Source of the DNA: Lineolata rhizophorae
Lineage: Eukaryota > Ascomycota > Dothideomycetes > Lineolatales > Lineolataceae
Length of the DNA: 64,000 nucleotides
Assembly (NCBI GenBank): GCA_010093515.1
Contig: MU001670.1
Location: 1 to 64,000, forward strand
Direction: 5' to 3'
Shown here: positions 1 through 10,768 of the stretch, in pieces
How the letters are laid out: every line of letters begins with the position of its first letter
Position numbering within the stretch: the first letter of the stretch is position 1
Notes under the pieces: generated by a model
Databases searched by the model: none
Seen by the model: only the letters and a program-made list of their open reading frames with translations
Told to the model about the DNA's origin: nothing
Translations under genes and position numbers: made by a program

Positions 1-95
1 CCCTAACCCTAACCCTAACCCTAACCCTAACCCTAACCCTAACCCTAACCCTAACCCTAACCCTAACCCTAACCCTAACCCTAACCCTAACCCTA
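1..95. repeat. Telomere repeat, (CCCTAA)n
   Basis: Fifteen perfect CCCTAA units are followed by a partial CCCTAG unit, and then the sequence becomes unique. CCCTAA read inward is the C-rich strand of a TTAGGG telomere, so the chromosome end lies at base 1. There is no degenerate telomere-like transition zone, and no subtelomeric satellite or helicase gene follows. Confidence 0.98.
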
Positions 96-801
96 GAGAT
101 GGAGGAGCAGTGAGGGAAGGGTTTGGCTGATGATGCTCCCATCGTGATTGGGGTCGCCACGAAGAGAAGACAATGTGGTAAATGTCGTATCGAAGGACGC
201 AACTCCAGGACATGCCAGGGCGATACTCCAAGAGCTAGAGATCATGATGATACCCAATCTGATGAAATTGCTTCAAAATTGATCGAGTAATGAGAGGATT
301 TGTGGTGGTGATGATGGAAGCTGACCGACCAGGGGGTGCTACACGTTATAAGAAAGTAGAGATATAATTACTCATCGATCTTTTATACTACTTCCAGGTA
401 AATTATTCTACCCTAATATACTATGTCTATCCCAAGCCTCGAATCCCGAATATTGGGTTTCGTATCTCGCACTTTAAATTTGAATCTTGATCTTTAAACC
501 TGATTCCATCGATATACAAGCTTTGGTGACAAACTATGCCTCAGATATTGAATCTTGATTCATTTTATTTTATGCCTTATGCATCAAGTCCTGATGCTGT
601 AAAGTTTTATATTCATAGGAGCATGGTTTGATGCTTGGAAGAAAAGGAGGGAAACGAACCAACAGCTCGCAATGGCTGGGTTCTGCCAAGACCGTCCTGG
701 ATGCTGCCAAGCCCCTATATGGGGTAGGTGCTTCCAACCTGCTATGCACGGCGCGTTCAACAAAACTTCCTTCGAGAAGTGTTATATCGAGAAGAGCAGC
801 A
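96..801. other. Subtelomeric spacer and F-box promoter
   Basis: Unique, fairly AT-rich sequence with no convincing gene. An open frame runs from 628 into the F-box gene below, but its first 58 residues do not look like part of the domain. I see no tandem satellite and no RecQ-type telomere-linked helicase. Confidence 0.6.
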
Positions 802-1747
802 ATGACTAGCGAAACCGTAACCTCTAGCGCTAGGCCCCCAGTTCTCTTACCATCTTTACCTCCTGAGATCTGGGTCCGGATCCTCAAATCCCATAATCAA
901 CCGGGCCATTTGTGGAACAAGTGCCGCCAGGTATCCCGCTCGTTTCGTGACTGGGTCGACCAAGTTTTCCTTGAAAAGCAGCAACTTCAGAAGGTATCAA
1001 TCGACTTCCATTTCAGCGCCGCTCTCTCTAGTCGGACTGGGTTCGAGCATCCGCTCGCTTTAAAGATGACGCTCGATCGCCTATCAGAAGACAAAACTGG
1101 GGCTATCTTCAAACATAGAACCACCACCGAAATCTGGGGCGATGACCAGGAGATGGTATCAACCATGAAAGATAAAGCTCGCAATACATTCAGAGGCTAC
1201 CAAACCGGCCACCTTATTCAACGACCTCGGCATGTGATCAAGGTCCGGCGCTCGGCGCTCGACTCGGATCTCCCCGATCTTCAGTTCGATTACCAAACGG
1301 TTGAAATTTCCTTCGACTGGCGGAAGATGTTCACCGATTTTTACGCCGAGGTAGCGTATTGTGAACGCCTACGAATCGAGCGGGTTCGTGCTACCCTAGT
1401 TGCGCTCCTTCTACGCCTACTAACATAGAAAGCTAAACACCATCATACCGGAGGCTGCGCGGCAGAGAGAATTGATTGGGTTAGGACTATGCGATCCCAC
1501 GAAATCGATGATGGAAATGATGAACGCATTCGCCGATATTGTACACGATGCCACGAAAGATGCACGCCGATTCCGCATTCGCAAGCTGCTTCTGGATCGT
1601 TTTGGAGAAGAGACTTCCGAGTCGTGGGACCCCGATGATGAACCTGGAATCGAGAACAAGGCACTTGAAGAACTCAAGGAAATCAACTTTGCGCTCGGTT
1701 TTGCCACGTTCGACGATTTGGAATCCGGCGGAGTTATTCGACCGTAG
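802..1747 (+). CDS. F-box domain protein
   Basis: Exons 802-1355 and 1429-1747 (290 aa). The intron 1356-1428 has donor GTATTG and a TACTAAC branch site just before a CATAG acceptor. An F-box-like motif, LPSLPPEIWVRIL, starts near residue 16 and is followed by helical sequence with W-x-x-C-R-x-V-S-R spacing typical of F-boxes. F-box proteins usually link substrates to SCF ubiquitin ligases through Skp1, and the substrate cannot be read here. The C-terminal exon is acidic (DPDDEP) and resembles the tails of fungal F-box proteins of unknown role. I chose the ATG at 802 because the F-box then sits at the N-terminus; an in-frame ATG at 628 would add 58 unrelated residues. This is the first gene inside the telomere. 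Confidence 0.7.
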
Positions 1748-2412
1748 GAATTGGCCGAATAGCGTAACGTCCACGATCGAAACGAATGTAAAGAAGATAT
1801 GGAGGGCGGTTCTGAGTGCGTGGATGACAGCGAAATGGGCGATATGGATGAAGACGTCCACGGTTCTGGTGCGGATGCCAGCCTTCACTAAAAGTGTAGG
1901 CTAGTATGTAGAGGGCTACGGCGGCGGAGGGTTGTTGACTATATCAACTTGTAGTAGAACGGCCACTGCACGCGAGCGATAGGTAACGTTTCTATTTACA
2001 AATATGAAGATTCTGACTGGCGGCTACTATATTGTGGGGGCATATGTAGATATACTCGAATATCTGCGGCGATCGTTCGTGATGGCGAAGACCTCTCGAG
2101 ACTCACATTTAGCTAACGGGTAGCAGTCGTGAGCCGGTAGAGTAGGAAGCAGCAACAGCTGAAGGAGCATTGATTCCATACAAGCGAGTAGATTGAGTAG
2201 CAAATTATGTCGCACATAGATTGTAAGCTTTTTTTCAACCCCGGCGGCGATGTGAATTGGTTATGTAGATAGGTACGAAGCAGGAATGCCACGTCCTCGC
2301 GCCACGCGGTGGATAGGCGTGTCTAGCTTACCTCTACCGTCGCTCATTTACATCCATCTGCAACGTACTGGAAAAAAGAAGTTGCCGTTGGCCAAATGCA
2401 GTCTTGAACCTG
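1748..2412. other. Intergenic, convergent gene ends
   Basis: Lies between the 3' ends of the F-box gene (plus) and the LCHN-like gene (minus). I see no gene or repeat here; 3' untranslated sequence of both neighbours probably fills part of it. Confidence 0.6.
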
Positions 2413-4481
2413 TTAGCATATCTTGATGCCACAGCACTCGATTCCAGCACCGTGCACGACTGCATCCCTTGCGAAATACAACCTCACGAAGTCTTGCACA
2501 AATGTCCTATCCGTGTCGCTCCAAACATCGAGTCCTATCCTCCCTAGGTCATCACTGTTAACAACAAGCTCTCCGCCGTCGTCCTGCTGGTGCTCCTCTT
2601 CCGCTTCGATAGCCTCTGCTAGCACTCGTATAGTCTGGCTGGTCAATCGATGAAAATATGCCACCACAGCCGCATGTGCCTCGGCGGGGACTGCTTCTCC
2701 AGTCACTTTCGCTGAGCTCCCGGTCGCGGTGCTCGGGTGGCGTGGTAGCCCCAGTTTTGAAGACCACCGCGCCATAAGTCCCGGGAGATCCCCGAAAAGA
2801 TCGCAATCCAGATCGACCTCTTCCTCTGAGACGGTGTCCTTCTCGCCGGCAGAAGCCCACCATAGGAAACCGGAGTATGCGAGCGCCGACCATGTAAGCG
2901 GCTCGACCAACCGATCCTCATAGATGGCGGGGTCGTCCTCCCCTTCGTCCCCGGTATTACCTAAGGCCCGTCTAAGCAGTCCTTCAGCTTCATCGACGCC
3001 GGGAGAATCCACGGCCGCCTCTTCAGCGCTGAGGGAATGCTTCGCCAGGTGTACGCTCTTGCATAGTGTCAGGAACCTCCGCGCGTCGCGCTGAGACGCG
3101 CGAATTTCCTTGCCATCAGGGCGCTTCATCTTCGGCCATTGCTTTTGCGACGGGGAATAATCATTCTTCTGCGGCATCTCAACGAGCACATCGTACAGCG
3201 AGGTCTTCATCCCTATGACCTCATCAGTCGTGCATGCGACCCAGCCACGGGCGATGGCTGCGTCGGACTGATCCTCGCGGGAAAGCTCCTCTACCGATGA
3301 AAGTGACTCCAAGAATGCAATGTCATGCACGCCGACCGTGAAGAGCGGCGCATAGCGGTGGATTAAGTTTGCTTCTGCGGGCAGGAGATCCGCGGTCGAC
3401 GAGGGAATGGAGGCCAAAACGGACAAATCGTACACTTGAAGCGACGAAGTCTTAGCCACTGACAGATCGCAATGTTTCTACGGGGATGTTACCAAAGTCA
3501 CAGTACTGTCGCACCGGTGGGTGTACGACGAAAAGAATTCGTTTTCGAAGAAGCGCAGCTCTGTGCAATGGGTATACAAGAGGTCCAAACGTGTCCATGT
3601 ACGACAGCATGGAAAGGGCGGGATGAAAAGCGGGCAACGAGGCGTCGTGGGGTGCGATTGTGGACACATTGGACAACGCCCGTGCGCGAGCCGATTGTCG
3701 CCTGATGCCGTCGCTGGAACGTGGTGGCTCGTTCAGCACGGATGGCGACGTCGGTGAGAATCGCCCCGGCGCTTCCGACACGTCGGACACTTGATGATGC
3801 TTCGTCCAGTATTCTTCCAGGCCAGCCGTTCGATTGATATTCGCAACGAGATCCCTGGTTCGAGTAGCATTAGTGGCGCACCTTGACGAGCAAGGAAGAT
3901 GACCACGTACGAGGAAAACGCCAGCAACTCCGAAGCGTGAAGCCAACTCCGCCCGAGCCGCCCATGGCTCAGGGGAACGAGCACGCCAACCGCCACCAAA
4001 TGCGCGCCTCGTTCTGCGTCCGGGGCAGAGGCGCTTCTGAACGCGCTCAGGCCAGCATAGTGTTCGTGGACGAAGTACCTGTGGCCACGATGGTTGATTC
4101 AGCCCAATGTTCTCAAAATGCTGCCACGCTCTAACATACACGAGATCCTCCTTGACATTGTGAAGCCCTGACGGAAGCGATTTGTATTCAACGACGCCCT
4201 CGAGTTCGACTGCAACAGGCCGGTTCATCAGTACAAGTGGGCTCGGTTGACGAGGTCGCGAACGCTAACCTCCGGGAAGAGACCGTTTCCAAACGATGGT
4301 GTAGCTTTGGCCCTTCGCGTCAGCTTGGAACAATGCGATAGGCGACCGATCGCAACACGTACCCGACCTTGAGGTCAAACTTGATCAGGAACAATGCGGC
4401 GAGAGGGGGGGGGTCCGACGCCGGCGGCGAGGCGCTGGTGCTGGCGCCGGCGCTGGCCTCGTCGCTGGCGGAGCTCGACAT
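2413..4481 (-). CDS. LCHN/Anr2-type DENN-like protein (DUF4484)
   Basis: Six exons: complement of 2413-3434, 3493-3854, 3911-4078, 4140-4209, 4270-4304 and 4363-4481 (591 aa). All five introns are 56-61 bases, and donors include GTACGT and GTATGT. The N-terminus AALFLIKFDLKVGYTIVWKR, then KSLPSGLHNVKEDLVYFVH and HYAGLSAF, is the start of the LCHN/Anr2 (DENND11-like) family. Further on, LEEYWTKH, DTFGPLVYPLHRAALLRKRI and CDFVYDLSVLASIP also match it. The C-terminal part has acidic linkers and a conserved DRTFVQDFVRLYF segment. DENN-related proteins act with Rab GTPases in membrane traffic. A role as an exchange factor is inferred from the family and was not shown for fungal members as far as I know. 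The start at 4481 gives a serine/alanine-rich leader of about 30 residues before the domain. Confidence 0.85.
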
Positions 4482-4786
4482 GGCTGCGCGCTATCGTGGC
4501 GCGAGCCTCAACGCGTGCGACGGAAGCGGAGAAGCGTCGGTCATCAACTCGCGGCAAGGTAGCGCATAAGGACCGTGAAGCGGAAAGGTGCAGCCTGCAG
4601 GGTCGGCGGGTGGTACCGGGCGCGGCGCCAAGCGTCAGGCGCCACGCAGCGCTCGGTTCCGCTCACGACCCCGCGCCTCGTGCTACCCCAGCCCTATGCG
4701 CTCTCCCGTTGGGACGCACGACGCAAAAGCAAACAAACACAGATTTGCTCCACTTCAATTGTTCTCTGGATTATCTACGCCGTTCG
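4482..4786. promoter_or_regulatory. Promoter region of LCHN-like gene
   Basis: A 305-base spacer between two minus-strand genes. It is GC-rich next to the start codon and must hold the promoter of the LCHN-like gene and the 3' end of UTP10. No specific factor site could be assigned. Confidence 0.5.
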
Positions 4787-7700
4787 CTACTGCAACATTC
4801 CCTCCAAGCTCTCTCCCAGAATGTCCTCGATCTGCTTGATCCATCTATGAGTCTCTCGCTCCACGTTCTCGTCGTCGTCCTCCTGGAGCTCGCTGATGAA
4901 CGGCAGCATCTCCGGGAGGAGGCTCAGCCAATCCTCGCCGAGCTCGCTAGTTAGACGCTGCTCACACTGCACGGCTGCCAGCCTGGTGCACGCCTCATCG
5001 GCGCGCATCTTCTTCAAGATGGCGCTGTTCATCTTCTTGTGGTTGTCCGATGCCGACGCCGCGGCCGCAAGGTTCACGACAGCCGGTATGATGTGCTTGT
5101 TGACGATCCACACCTTGCTGTTATCTAAATGATCGAGTAGCGGCTTCGCGATAGCGTCGAAATGCGATGGAGCTTGCCAAAATTCTACGCGATGAGAACG
5201 TTAGCGCCGTTGAACCAAAACGTCGTGTCAATGACGACCTACCACTCTCGTCGTACTGAAAGTTCTTCGACAAGGCATCTAAAACGGCCGTATGAAGCTT
5301 CTGAAACGTTTCGTTCGAGGGAGACATCTGCAAGCATTCGACCGCCAACTCGAGCACGTAACTACTGTACTCCGTGACGATGCCCTGGTAGTTTGAGTTA
5401 ACATTAGCTATTCACGCAAGCAGGGCGAGAAGCCATACCCTGAGCCTTTCAAAGAATGCTCTCAAGAATATGAATAGGGATGTCGAACGCAAGGCCCTTC
5501 CAGTTGAGTCGCGCTTCGGCAGCACCTTTGCCCAGTCAACGAGGTTGGCAAAGAACGGACGGAAGGACTCGTCGTTCATCTTCATGGTCATTTCGATGGC
5601 GGCGTGGTTGACCGCAGCTTCAATCTGGGCCACATGGACATCGTCGTATTTGTTGTTGAGGCGCTCGACGCTGCGGGTGCGGCGAAAGTCGAAGGCGGCG
5701 GTGAAGAACTTGAACAAGTGTTGCGAGTTCCTTCTGATTGCCGACTTGGGACACTTCTCGATGGCGTTGCTTAGCAGGAGTAGATGCTCGGTGGCCGCCC
5801 CGATGCCCTTTTGAACAGCGTTTGCCCAGTTCCTTTCAAGAGCGGCAAATATCGAATCGGGGTTCAGAAGTTGGTAGGCCAGCTGGTAGAACGCGAGCCT
5901 TGAGTCCGACGCATTATCGCTCGTTTTCGAGGTGGCCGACAAGAACGATAGGCCGAGAGCGCTGTCCAGCGAGTTGCCTGAGATCATCGACGGAAGGTAT
6001 TGAACAACAGCGGACAAGAATGCGTACACGGCGTTGTGCAGACGGTCGCCCGGGTCGTGGCCCTCAATGCTGTCGACAAGGCATCCGTACGCTTGCGAGA
6101 GGGTTCGTGGAAGCAGTGGTATGAACTGGTCCGCGAGAACTTCGACCATAGATGCTAGGCAGAGAAGCGCGGCGACCCGCAGTAGATCGTCTTTGTGATC
6201 ATTTTCCTCGTTGTCACTGCCAAAGCAAGCGGTTCCGGATACCACTTCGGCCGCCGCAATGACCTCGTCTTGTGCGACCCTTCCAATTTTCTCCACGACT
6301 TGATCGATACATTGCACGGCCGCGCGGCTAACCTCCGGGCTTTCCGGCGACGACTCCAGGATTGCGGTAACGCGAGGAAGGAGATCGGTAACTTGGGCCC
6401 GAGTCTGCTCGTCTAGCGATTTCGAAGCCTGCATATGCTTGCTTGTCGCCATGAGAAACCATTGCCGGAGACTATCGTCATCGGTATCTTGCAACAACGT
6501 TCGCGAGCACTTGATGAGCTCCGCTATTGGAAGCATGTCGAGCACGGCGGATAGAACCCCTCCGCACGCACGTTGAACGTTCGCCTCGCCCTTCAAACTA
6601 TGGAACAAAGCAACAGTCCTCCCGAGAATGTCTGTCAGCCCATGTGGAAGACCTTCAGGGCGCTGATTCGGAAGGTCTCCCTTGGTCTTGGCCAAGTGTA
6701 AGAGCGCCCTCGATACTCTGGAGTCCCCGACCAAACTTGCGAGAGAATTGAGAAGGTTGCTGACGGTATCGGGATGTGGGAGCGGGGATCTGTCGTTCAA
6801 TCCCAATACCGCGTTAGAAATTGTCCGCCGAGGGCGTCGAGCATCCTCGACCAGGGCAAGAAATTGAAGGACTGTTTTTGCTACCGCGGAGGAGTCAAAC
6901 GAAGCAACCAGCCCAGAAGCAAACGACCGCACGTCGGGGTCGGTCTGATACCGGTCTACAAGCATTGCGACAACGGCGTAGAGACATTCTTCCGCCCCTA
7001 CGGTTTTGACCAATTTGTAAAACAGCCCTTGGCGCCGGGGCAGTGGGATATGCTCGTAGGCGGCCGCGAAACTTAGCAAAAGCTCCGAAGCTCCGATAAC
7101 GAGATTACGATGCCTTTTCCTTAAAGAAATCGACAGCGGGGGGATGACTCTGGTGATGGTCTGGTCAATGACATGGGCGGAGTAGTCGTCGTTCTGGCGG
7201 AGAACGGTCGTGCTCATGTATGTGAATATGGGCATGACGTTGTGGAGCACCAACTCCGGGGCCCACGTGGCAAAGCTAGAGAGCAAAAGCAAAGTGATGT
7301 TCTGAACTTGAAGGTTCGACGTTGTCCTGATGCAATCAACCAAGAGATCAATACGAATTGAGTTCGTATCCGCCTGTGTTCGCTTCTCGTCGCGGATCGA
7401 ATCCGCGATGGCCTTGAGACTTCCCAGAATGAGGCTTTGCAAGTAAACGAGACCGGAGTTCGTCTGAGACCGATAATGTTGTACTTCGTTCAAAACGTGG
7501 AAAAGACTTCGGAGCAAGTCGGGATGGTTGCCTGGAGACGACTGCTCTACCAGCTCGAGTACAAGCGTAAACTTCCGCAGCGTTCGTTCGATCTGTTTCG
7601 AGTCGTGCACGTCGACCTTGCCGTCTTCCGAGCGACTCGTTCTTCTCCGCTTCGCAGCCGGAGCTTTGCCGTGCATTTGTGGGACTGTGTCCGGGAGACT

Positions 7701-10395
7701 TTCGAGAAAGGAAATGAGAATGCTGGACGACAGTTGAACCGCGCGCAGAGTGTCGGCAGCATCTGCTTGTTGATGTCCCAGTTGGGATTCTGTCTGGCCT
7801 GCCTCGGCCAAGCAAAAATCAAGGAGAAACTCGGCGAGCTCTCTCTGCGGACCGGACTTCATCAACGGCCAGATGTGGCGTATGCGCTCATTCGCAATGG
7901 TGGCGACCATGGAGTCCCTTTCTTGGCCGACATCCCCACGCACAAGCGAACGTAGCAGAAGTAAGCCGCTACTCTCCCGAGGGCTAATGTTGACGACGAA
8001 CTGCCGGTCGAAGTCGCCCAAATCGATCCCTTCGTGCTGGCATTGCGTCCGCGCTACTTTTAGGGGTATGCAAATCCAGTTTTGAAGGCATGGAATGATA
8101 CAGCTCGTACGAGTTGCCGTGGACGCTTTCCCGACGCCTTCGAGAAAGGCGAGCAACCGGTATCTCATCCACAACAGAGGAACTGCAGGAACGTGACTAC
8201 CAAGGAACAGGGCTACGGCTTCCTTGGTTGCCGAGCGGACAGAGTGGAGGGCTCCCCGCTTCGTTTCAGGTAGTGATGACGCATGGCCATTATCCATGAA
8301 CGCGTGGAGCAGCCTTGTGATGTGGTTCGCATCGAGGCAGGACTCTTCTAGATGATCCGAGACGACTTTTACGAGAACGTTGATGTCCCGTCGAGCAGAC
8401 ATCCAGGCAATCTTCTCCGAAAGGCTCGGACCGTACAGAGATGGGATGCCCCAGATGTCGGAATTCTGCTCATCTTCAGCTGCGCCGTCTGACACGGCCA
8501 ATTTGCGCACGATTCGGGCAGCAGCTCTCCTGACGGTTTGTGACTCATCCGCGAGTCCGATCAAGAGATACGGCACGAGGGCTTGGAATCTGATGGAAGG
8601 GGTTTGGATTGCCGACAAGGTTTTGTAAATCATTTCGAACGAACGGATTCGGACAATGCCTTGCGAAGGCTTGCATGTATGCCGCAGGAAAAAAGAATTG
8701 TACAACGGCATATCCAACGCGCTGTCTTTCCTCAGCACTGGGGCTTCGGCTAGCTTCTCAATATGACCGGAATGAGCCATACGCTGGAACGCCATCTCCG
8801 CGTTGCGTAAAAGTGACGAGTCCGATGCTTCGACCAGAAACGATTCGACATTCGTCTGTTGCGGCAGTGCGGAGAGCATGTCATCGACGCGCGGAGCCAG
8901 CTCTCCAGGATCGAGTTCTTGCTTATCGAGTGACTCCGCCGGCGCTTGAGGCGTAAAAGCGCCCCCGTTTTCAAAAGGCAGCAAGTCTGCGAGGTTTTGC
9001 CCACCTATCATGAGTGTTTGATGGGCGGACAACGAACGGATCAGTTCTCGGAGGTCGGGATCGTCGCACAGCTGGACCAGCCCGTCGGTAAGCTCCTGGA
9101 CCTCTGCAAACCTCTGGGGCTTTCCTTGCGCGTGTGTGATCGCACGCAAGAATGCCTTCGTTATCACGGTTGCTTGCGCTCGAGTTACGAGACCGTTTCG
9201 AACGCATGTTAAGGTTAGTTCCGCGGCGTATTTATGGCAGGCCTCCCCATGACGTTTTAAAAGCCCTAGGATGGTACTTTGCGCCAATCGATCAATCTGC
9301 CAGCTTCCAGAAAGCGATATGAAACGGTCTCCAAGATCGGGAATCTTGATCAGGCCTTTTGCGACGGAGGATGGCAACGTCGAATCCTGTCGTTCCCGCG
9401 CCAAAGCACTAAGGCAGGCCAAGGCATGATTTGTCGTCGCGGGCCTGATGGAAAGAAGTATGCTTTCCATAAGCGCGTCCAGCATCTCGTCCCGCAAGCC
9501 CGTTTTAGAGGCCAGTATCGCTATCGCTAGGTAGCATCCAAGGGACATCTCCGGAACGTCTTTGACTGCGAGGGCATCTTTCAAAAATGGCATCACTCGC
9601 AACAATATGTCCTCCTGACGCTGCTGTTGAATATTCGCTCGTCCCGACCGCGTCGTGTCCAGCATAGTGTCCAAAGTCTGGGTCACAACGCAAACCCAGA
9701 AAGAAAGCGAAATGGCAGAATGGTGGTGTGACTGAGCTGTCCTCAAAGTGTAACCGTTATAGGCGGCGAAAAGAGCGGGTACAGAGGACATCGAGTAGAC
9801 TATCGTATGTCGTGGTGGGTTCGTGAGCGACGTTTTGTATGGATGTAGAAACTTGAACGTTGGCGGAAGTGGCTTTGTCAAGAGAGACATGACAGTAGTA
9901 AACAACTGAGTCTCGTGATATGGGAGAAGCATTAGCAGAAAGCACTCCACGTTGTATTCGTGAATGCTGTGATTAGCGTTAGCCTAAAAAACCACCTCGT
10001 TGTGTTGGAATCTCCTACCGGAATCGCCGAACGAGCCATTCCAGCGCTCTGAGACTCGGCGCGAGTAACAATCTTGATTGGACCAGACTTAGAAATCTCT
10101 CAATGATGCCGTCAAGTTGCGCATTCTCTGCCTCGGTCATGCGCTCGCGCTCTTCCTGTTTACTCTGTTCGCTAAACAACGTCGTTGTGAAGGCGGAAAA
10201 GCGCCCGTCCAGATTACACAGTTCCCGGAATCCGTCGGAACAGAACTGGAATATGTACTCAAAGGTCTGAGAGGAGGCATCTTTGGGTTCAAAAATTAAC
10301 GACTGCGAGTGTGCCGTTCTCTGGGCTTTGAGGTCAAGCTCGCGAGTCGAGTTCGCCGCAATGGCAGCTAGCTGCCGCTTAAGAGCGCTAGTCAT
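4787..10395 (-). CDS. UTP10: U3 snoRNP HEAT-repeat protein Utp10 (HEATR1)
   Basis: Exons: complement of 4787-5184, 5243-5384, 5439-9966 and 10019-10395 (1814 aa, close to the usual fungal length of about 1800). The N-terminus carries the family signatures LDLKAQRTAHSQSLIFEPKD and ALEWLVRRFRIHEYN, the latter split by intron 9967-10018. The body is long helical HEAT-type sequence. The FFANLVDWA segment falls in the BP28 C-terminal domain region, and the tail ends with LLPEMLPFISELQEDDDE and ETHRWI. Utp10 is a component of the t-UTP/UtpA subcomplex of the small-subunit processome. It is needed for pre-18S rRNA processing in the nucleolus and for rDNA transcription. The three introns are 52-58 bases. 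The gene is divergent from NRDE-2 across 373 bases. Frame and homology run unbroken through the 4.5-kb exon, so it looks intact. Confidence 0.96.
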
Positions 10396-10768
10396 CTTGA
10401 ACCAGGGCAGGCGTCGTATCGAGCCAAGTCAGTGGGTTCCATGAGAATGAGTGTATCTGGTTCGCGTCACCGAGCGAAGGCGGTGCAGGACCAGCGACAA
10501 AGCGGCGATGAAGCGGCGGCGTTGAAGACTGCCCGGTGAGGTCGCGAAAATTTTGGCGGTGTGCGGCGATTTTTCGAGCTGCCGGCAGAAAGGTGCCAAG
10601 AGTTCGAGCGGTGACGGAGCTTTGTCGCGTCGGCGCGTCGTCGCCGGACTTTGCCGCATCACCTCTGCGGCCGCACGAGTTCAAGCTGATTGTCAGCACG
10701 TTGCGTCCGAGCTGTCAAGTGTCAAACTCCCAGGATGAGATGAAGCTGCAATCTGACATCTAGCTATC
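10396..10768. promoter_or_regulatory. Shared divergent promoter UTP10 / NRDE-2
   Basis: A 373-base GC-rich spacer between two head-to-head genes for nuclear RNA factors, so it must serve both. It contains open frames on both strands, but these look like by-products of base composition. No TATA box was evident. Confidence 0.6.
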
